Shown here piece by piece: positions 31,001 through 40,000 of a stretch of 64,000 nt of DNA. Under the pieces are notes generated by a model. That model was not told the DNA's origin. It did not search any database and saw only the letters and a list, made by a program, of their open reading frames with translations. Made by a program: the position numbers and the translations under genes. Origin of the DNA: JAVBSX01 sp031549565 (GTDB taxonomy: Bacteria > Planctomycetota > Planctomycetia > Pirellulales > Thermoguttaceae); contig JAVBPO010000081.1 of the NCBI GenBank assembly GCA_031549565.1, positions 34,568 through 98,567 on the forward strand, given 5' to 3'. Within the stretch, counting starts at the first letter, position 1. The number at the start of each line of letters is the position of its first letter.

Positions 31001-34000
31001 GCCCTCCGCCGACCAGTTCGCCGAAATAGAGCTTCTTTTTCGTACCCGCGGTTGTTTCGATCAGGAAGTAATCGTTCAGTTCCGCCTGTCCTTGTCCGCC
31101 TGCCCCGGTCGGGATGTAAAGCGAGTATCCCTGTTGATATTCATACACAACCGCAGAGCCGATAGTCGTCGAATCGATGCCGTCGAGCCGTTTGGTGGCA
31201 CTGTTGTAACTACCGAAATTTCCGAGGATGAATCCCGAATCGCTGGAAACGTTGTAGGAGCCGTACGGAATGCCGTACATCACGTCGGTGGCCGAGAGGT
31301 GCCCGGGCTTCAATTCGGAAGACAGGCTTTTGTCCGGCAATTGGTAAATACCGTTTCGCGTATCGAACAGTTGCGACGCGGCGACGCCGGTGAACTGCGT
31401 TCCGCCTTTGTTGATTTGTCCGAGTCCGATCTGTCCGCCGGTCGTCGAGAAGACGAACTTGAGCTGGACGTTTTTCATTCCCGCGAACCGACTCAAATCG
31501 ACGCGGGCTTGACGCCATTGATTGTCCGAGACCATATCGGCATAGTTGTACGGATCGGCGTGGTGGGAATCGCCGACGTTCGTTCCGATCGACATATCGT
31601 AGTTGGCCGAGGCGACCCGAGTCCAGTTGTCACCTTCGGTGCTGACGAAGACCATGATGGCGTCATCGCCGTAATTGTTGAGCGACTGGTCCTCCGCGTC
31701 CATCTTGTAGGAAAAGTACAGCATCGGCTTGTCTTCCGAGGCGTAATCTCCAAGGCTGAACGTATTGCTGGTCAAGCTGCCGTAGGTCCCTCCCGGCAAA
31801 TCGTACGAACCGTTGTTGGACAAGCCTTGGTTGAATCCGGTCGCGTCCGGACCGACCTGATAGCGGCTTTGCGTCATCCAGTTCGCGTTCGGCTGGCCGT
31901 CGACGACCGGATAGTTCGTGAACGTATTATAGGTTTCGAGCCCGAAATACCAACTCGTTCCGCCGTACTCGCGCCTTTGCTCCTGTTCTCCGGGCGTGTC
32001 GAATTCCTTGTGACCGCGGACCGTGCTCGGCGATTCGTAAATCGCGTCCGCTTCCGTACCGGTGCGGTGCCAGAGGTTGTAATCGATTTGCGCGAACGCG
32101 ATCCCGTTGGCGTTCAGTGGAATGCTGACCACTTTGGCGCCTTTGGAGAAAACCGGTTCAAGAACCGAAGGGCGTCCGAGACTCGACGCCGCTTCGCCTC
32201 GTTGATAAGAGGTGCTGAGTTTGTCGGGATTGAACGAGAACATTCGACCGTCGGAAGTCGTACCGAAGATCAGGTTTTTGTAGGCTGACGCTTCGACCGT
32301 TTGAGGTCCGAGGCAGAAGCCGCTCAGATTCGTCATCGTCCGACCGGTGTCATCCATGAGATAGCCGAGAAAATTCAACTGGGCGCCTTGGGATTGACGA
32401 TAAACGACATCGGGATATTTCTGCGAAACCGCATAAGCCTGACTTTTCCAGTTGGTGATTTCGTAAACGGCGCCGGTATCGGTTCCCGCATAAAGTCGCG
32501 ATCCGTCGGAATTGAATGACACCGCGGTGATGATTTCGCCGACTTCCTGGAACACATTCTTGACGATACTACCGGGGTGATAATTTTTGTCCTTATCGAT
32601 CCAATCGCCAATGAGCACGTCCTGATTGTTGAACGTTTGGAACGGCACGACGGAGGAAAGCACCTTACCGTTGCTGTTGGTCGACCAATAATGGTCGATG
32701 GCCAGACCAGTCGGTTCAAGAAGATAAAGAACATTGACGTTCGAGGTAACAACATGGATATCCGGAAAATCGTCGTTCGGCTTGCTGACGAGCGTTCCCG
32801 CCCCCATGTTTCCGATTGCGACCGAATATTCGGAGTAACCTTTACCTCGGTTCAACGCGCTATACCCGTCTAAGTTGATATAGTCACCTGGCCGGGAGGT
32901 AGTGAGTGCGTTGATTTGAAAACCGGAGTCGCCGCCGACTTCCCAGTTCGTGATATTATCGCCGTCCCACCAAGTCGGTCTGATCGTCGTATCCGTTTCA
33001 CTGGTGGCTTTACCGTAGTTCGATTGATCGACCGTTCGAACGGCGCAGTGGATCGACCACGTATGGGCGTCCTGGAGTCGCCCGTCATGCCACAACGCGA
33101 TATCGCTGCTATGGTGGTCGACATAGCCGGTGCCACCGTTGAGAATCTCCTCGCCGGTGAACGGATTAATCATGTTGATCCGGCTGTAGGGATCCGGATT
33201 GCCGGAATACAAATCGGTTGAAAGATACGTCACGACGTCGCCGAGATGGTACTCGTCCGGCGTCAAAACGAGCCGTTGCGGCGTTTCGACATCAGACCGA
33301 CCGACACGGTTTTCGTCGGGATCGTTTGTATTCCAACCGAAGTTTTGGCCGCCGTTGACATGTTCTTCGAGAACCCGGGTAATCGTATCGATTGGCTCAA
33401 TGCGTGTTTTTGCATTATCGTATCCTTTTCCGGCGTTGAGAAGTCCGCCGACCGCGTCGGCTTGAACGTATTTGCTCGTTACGGCGACGAAATACGTTTT
33501 CGTCGGATCGCCTTTGACGTTCGATTGGAGCAGAGCGGGACCGATGAACGGGTCGTTGCCGCCGACGCTGCCGGCGGAGAGCTTCGAGATCGTTCCTTCC
33601 GGATACGAATTCGGTCGCGTTCCCGTCGGACCGGGCCGGTCGTCGGCGACGTTGGAGTCCGAGCCCATGTAAATCAATTGGCCCGCCTGGTTGAAGACCC
33701 AGATCGACAAGTCCGGCCGGGTCAAGCCGTCGGCATAATCGATATCGAAGATCGTCGACCACAGCGAGGAACCGTCCGTGACGCCACTAATATTTTGGAT
33801 GCCCGCCAATTCCATGTCGAACGTGTACCAGTTGACGTCGGAAAGCGAGGCGAGATAACCCGCGACGGAAATCGTATTGCGGTCCGCTTCCAGGAGATTT
33901 CCGATCTTCTGGGCGTCGGCGTAGGTCGTGTGCCCGTTGCCGAGTTGCACTTCGCCGAGAAGCGGGGAGTGTTGCGGAAAACCGTACGCTTCAACGCCGT

Positions 34001-37000
34001 TGATCGCGTACCGGATGTCGGCATAAGCGACGGAGCAGCCGGGAACTTCGTCCATTTCCTGAAGCCGGATCTGGAGTTGATAAAATCCGGACGAATTCTC
34101 CTGCGCGACCAGGCCGGTGTCCTGCGGATTGAAGAACAGGCCGACGCCGTTAAGCGTGATGACCGGGTTGGTGTCATCCAGCGAATATTTCGACAACGAG
34201 GCCGAGACCTTCAGGTTCCGGTTCGCCGCGTACGTGTATTCGTTGAGCGCCTTGATAATCGTCGCGGCGTAATCCCCGGAATCGACGCCGGCCAATCCGA
34301 TTACGACCGTACGGTCGTTCGAGTTCGGTTCGATCCCTTCCTTGTCGAAATCGAGACGGTAGGTGACTCGTTGTTTGAGCGTGTCTTCGATGTAAAATTC
34401 CTTGCCGTTGGACTTCGCTTTCGTCAGACCGTTGGCCCAGGAAATCGACAGCACGCTCCGGACGCGGACATAGTAGTCCTTTTCGCCGGTTCCTTCGCAA
34501 ACGTAACGCAAGCCGGCGTCACGGACGTTGGTGCTGTATTTGTCGTTGTAGCCGACACCGTTGAAAGCGTCCTCCGTCGCGCCGATCGTGACGCGTTCCC
34601 AGGAATCCTTGTTCAGGCCGAACGCGTTCTTGCCGCCGTTGAAGCCGATCGTGGTGCCGTGATCGCCCGTTTCCGGATCGTAGTCGTGGTCGTACACTCG
34701 ATTGATGTAACGGCCGTATTCATCGGGACCTTCGTAAAACGAATTGTCACTGCTGGCCAGGATGTTTCCGTCGGCGTCGATGATTTCCAGAACGGTATCC
34801 AATCCGCGTCCGGTCCAATCGATGTCGATCCAAACTTCCGTACCCGCTTGGGCGGTGAAACGATAAATATCCGAATCGGTCGGGTCGGTCGCCCGAATGG
34901 AGCCATGGACCTCGAATCCGAGACGTTGGAGATCGTCGCCGGATTTCACGTTCGGCGCAAGATAACCGAGGTATTGCGAATTCCCGTCTTTGCCCGGTTT
35001 GCCGTTGGAGTCTTCCAACGACCCGGCTTTCTCGAATTCCTTGACGACGAGGACGTTACGATCGTGGGAATAACGATCGAATTTGATCGAGCGCCAATCG
35101 CCCGGCTGCGGTACGGACAGGTCGGTCCATTTGCCGTCCGCGTCTTTTTGGGCGGTGTTGTTCGTGTCGTACATCACCTGGCCCTTGATGTCAAAACCCG
35201 AACCTACGGTGTCATCCTTGAGGGACGTGAAGATCACGGGATAACCGGGCACGCCGACGACCTGCATGGAGCCGCCGATCCGGTCGTCGATTTCCAATGG
35301 TTTTCCGGTCGTCGTGAAACCCGCTTGGCTGGTGTCTTTTCCGATGACGTTGCTGGTGTCGGTCAGGAGTTTGACGACGAGAGAACTTCCGTTTTCGCTC
35401 ATCAGGCGGAGTCCGCCGGTGCTGTGGAAGTTCGGTATCACGATTTCGTTGAACAGGACGTGCGTGATATCGGCGTCGTCCCAGACCGATTCGGTCGTGA
35501 GCACTTCGCCCCGGACGACGAGGCCGTTGAGCGTGTTGTCCGTGTAACGGTTCAGGCGGACCAGCGGACCGTAGTTGTCGTCGAATTCAATGTGCCGGTT
35601 GACGCTCCCGGTGCTTCGTCCGTGGTCGACGACGATCTCGTCGGTGAACGCGTTGGCGTTGATGCTGATGACGGACAGCGACCGCTTGCTGTCTGTTTCC
35701 TGCGTGATACCGTCGGCCTTGAAATTTTGGTTGGAGTAAAACTCGTTGCCAATGATGATCGGTTGCGAACCCCGAACGTAAATGACCGACGGGGTGATCA
35801 TGCCGCGGCCGGAGCGGTCCGTAACGTAATTCCCCGCGGAGTTACCCGTGTTGAACTCAAAACGAGAATTCGTGATGCGCGCGTCGGCTTCGCGGATTTC
35901 GATCGGGTTGAATTTCGCGAGATTTCCTTCGATACGCGAACTTCCGCCTGCGTACGCGAAGACCGTATGGTCCATGCTCAAGTTCGAGTTGGGAAACTGA
36001 ACGATTCCGGACCAGTTGCCAGGCGCCGCGGTTCCCAAAGCGAGTCCGTCGGCTTTCGAGCTGGTGTTAAACGTTCCGCCGCCGCCGAAGCGGTTGTCGT
36101 ACAGCGAGGTGAAAATGATCGGCTGGTTTTCCGTACCTTCGGCCAGCATCTGGGCGCCGTATTCGAGTTCGATACGGGAATTGTTCGATTTGACGACGAC
36201 GCCGGGGTTGACGACCAAGCTTCCGCTGGTACGGGATTTAATGAGACCGACGCCGTTGACGTCGATCCGTTGTCCGGTTCCTTTGAGGGCGAGAGCGTAT
36301 GCATAACCGTCCGGATCCTGGAGTGCCGTGATCTTGAATTGGTCCGGCGTCAACCTTTGATTCGCGAGCAGATAAAGCAACCGGGTCGAATCTGTTTTGC
36401 CCGTCTCACCGGCGAGGTTGACCAGCACTTCCTTGTTGGCTTGTACCGCGTTGATGGCTGCGATCGTTTTGGCGACGACGGCTTGAATGGTATCAGTCGA
36501 AAGGATGTCGATGCAAACGCGTCCCGCCTGCACACGGCTGGTGTTGTTGTAGCCCTGTCCTTCGACATCGACGCGGTTGAACTCGAACGTGACTTTTGTT
36601 TCGCCGTCGGTCAACGAAAAATACTCCCGGTCTTCGGGAACCTTGGTAAACGTGAGTTTCTGATCGAGATAGGTGTCATTGAAAAGGTTGGCGTCATCAG
36701 ACCCGATTCCATTGATACCGGGACTGTTATTAACCCAATCGGTTAAATTCAACGAGGGGGCCGTCGGCTGTGTGAGCACGCTGCCGCCGCTGTGTCCGGC
36801 GACGATCAGGTTTTCGGTGAGGATGTGGACGATGTCGAGATCGTCGAACCTCGCGGCGATTTCCACTTTTTGGACGACTTGCGTATTGATCGGCGTTTTG
36901 GTGTCAACCAACAAACCGTTCATCGAGTTTCGCACGACGGTATTGCCGTGGATGTGCGGTCCGACGCGAACGATGTCGGTCGTGAACGCGTTGAGGTGAT

Positions 37001-40000
37001 CCCAGTTTTGGAATCGCGTTTCCTCGAAGCTTTTCGGCGTCGCCGACATGGCGGCGTGCGCGCTGACGGTGATGGTGTTATAAGTGACCGTCGGTCGGGC
37101 GTCGATGATATGGATCGGCTGGTAGATAAAATCGCTTTGGGAACCGCCGCCGTAACGGAAATCGCCGTTGTTGATGTAGTTGAGGAAAATCCCCTGTTTT
37201 TCAAGGACTTCGCGACGATTCTTTCCCGAACTGGCGTCGTAATTATCGATGAACTCGTAATCGACGTCGTTGCGGATGACGATGCCGCCCCAGTCGCCCG
37301 GTTTCGCCGTCGTCGTGAGCGGGTAGGTGTCACGACCGATGGTTTCGTCCAAGTAGGAAGTGAAATACACCTGATGCACCGGCGTTCCGAGCACTTGGAG
37401 CGAGCCGCCGCTGCGGTCGATGTTCAGGTCCGCGCTGCCGACGGTGATGTTGGCGGCTCCGAGCTTGATCACGACCCCCGCGTCGATCACGACGGAAACA
37501 CCCTTGGGAATGTCGAACGTCGCCCCGTCGGTCAAGGTCGCCTTGTTCCGGTCTTCCGAGTTCGTTCCGATTTCGTACGCTTTGGCGTCCTTGATGTTGC
37601 CGGTTTGATTGTTTCCGACGATCCGAACGATCACCGTGGTGTCGATTTTTTCCAGCGGATGCGCTTTCGCGTACGCTTCGAGTTGCTGTTGCACTTCCCC
37701 GGCGCGTTCGAGAGCGTTTTTGATCGTCTTGAACGGATTGGCAAGCGTCCCGTTCCCGACGAGCGATTCGGCTCGGGTCTGGTTCGGATCGATCGCGACG
37801 GGCGTACCGTCGGCGTTGTACTGTCGTCCGGAGTTGTCGACGTAAAGCGTGCGGTTGATTTTTGAAACATCCGTCGTCGTCGCGGTCGAAGTCGCCTGCT
37901 GGACGTTGAACCAGTAATCGTACGCACCGCCTGGGACCATGTCGTCGTCGCCGTCGAGTTTGATACCGTCCTTATCGACAATGTAGTTGCCCGAGCTGTC
38001 CTTGAATGTGTTGGGGTTTTCCCGATCGACGCCGCTGGACGAATAATTCAACCGGAGTTCATAGCTGCCGAGCGTGCGACCGCCGCCGCCGGTGTCGGAC
38101 ATTTGCGGGTTGATGTCGTCGTTGCCGGTCGACGTGACGGCGACGTAATACTTTCCCGCGGGGAGATAAAGTTCGATGAACGGATCCTTCCCGAAATAAT
38201 CGTCGTTTTGCGCAACGAGTTCGTAAGTGATGAACACTTCATCGGATCCGTCGGCTTTTTTCCCGAGGATTTTCCGGACTTGCTGGTAGATTTTCAGGTC
38301 GGCGTTGAGCTGGGACGAAGCACTGGCTCTTTGCGCATAGATTTCCGCACTGAATTTTCCCCCGTTGGCGAGAGTGAATTCGTACATGTCGATATCATTA
38401 CTGTCCGGGCGATACATGTTCTTCCCGTGAATGATATCCTCGATACCGGGGTAAGTCTGCTCGACGTTCAGCGCGATGCCGTTGCCGTCGGTGACGGTCG
38501 TGTTGTCCTCGGAGCCGGCGGTCATATTCGTCCCGGGCATGAGATCATAAGCGTCTTCAAACCCGAGGCAGTGTCCGATTTCATGGAACGCGGTGTTAAA
38601 CCAGGTTCCCCCGTAAACGTCGGCGCCCCAGTTTTTCGTTCCGTCCAGGATGGCACCGTCGAGATCGTTGCTGCGTCCGTAGAGCAGTTCCCCGGAAACG
38701 CCGCCGAGCCACGCCAAATCGCCCGTCGCAACGGTGATACCCATATCAGCGGTTTCGATGAATTGGATCCCCAAATAACGGGAATACATGTCGAAAATCG
38801 TCCGGGCGAGATCCTTTTGAGCTTCCGAAATAGAGTTCCGGTAAGTCCCACCCTTCGGGTTGACGCCGAGCACGTCCTTGAAATTGTAGTATCGGTAAGT
38901 GACGCCGCTTTCGACGTCCTTGGCGCCATCGATGGTGTCGCCGCCGATGTGGTTGTCGCCATCGAATCCGAAGTCGCGGGGCAGGTCGCGGTGCCCCGGA
39001 TCGTCGCGTCCGCCGGGGTATTCCACCGGGTCGTACTGCCGGTTGATCTGGCCGTGGATGATCAGGCTCTGCGGATTGGCGGAGGCGGTGTCGAAGTCCT
39101 TGACTTCGATCTTGTACGACGTTTTGAAGGTATCACCGACCGAATCTTCTGCGTCGATCAGGTCGAGCAAATGGGTGTCGGTTTTGTGATAGGTTTCGCC
39201 GAGGCGCAGGCGGAACGATCCGGTTCCGATCTGGGCCAGGTCGGTGATCGCATTCCCGGCAGCGTCCTTCTCGAAGGTCAAAATCGCGCGATTGACCTTC
39301 ACGCCATCGACGACGGCGTTGTATTTGTAATCGACTTTGGTCGGGTAAATGACCAAATCGTCGTCGGGATTGAGCGTGTTTTGCGTCGTGATGAGCTGGA
39401 ACAGTTTCGTCGGATCGGCCGGCAGCTTGAGTTCGTCGTCGGAGAAATAGACCTCGATGGTGTTACGGCTCTGGTTGAGCGTTCCGTCGGCGTTCCGGTA
39501 GGTCGGCTGCGTGACGATCGAGGTGACTTTGGCGCCGAGTTGCAGATCGAAGCGGACGGTTTGAATGTCGTGCGTTTCACCGTACCGGGCGTCGGGATTC
39601 ATGTTGTAGAACGACTCCTTCGTTCCGACCTTCCCGTTGACGCTCTTGAGGATGGCCGGATTGTTCAAATCCTCGGTTTTGGTCATGTCGCCGCCGCCGA
39701 CCAATCGAATTTGATACAGGTCGTCGGGAAGGTTTTCGGCGAATCGGATAATCACTTCGTTTTCATAATCTCCGACGCCGATGTAGCCGAATTCGACCTT
39801 GATGTCCGGAATGGAGTTGGTTCCCGAAGCGTCGGTGGCGAAAACGCCGTCGCCGCCGGAGCGATATACCTGAATTCCCCCCAGGGACGCCGGATCGATC
39901 GCCTGCCCTTCGCTGAACCGAAGCAGGAAGGAAGTCGGAGCGATGTACAGGGTCGATTCGTCCGAAAGCGACCGCTGTTGATCCTGGTTGATGAAGATGG

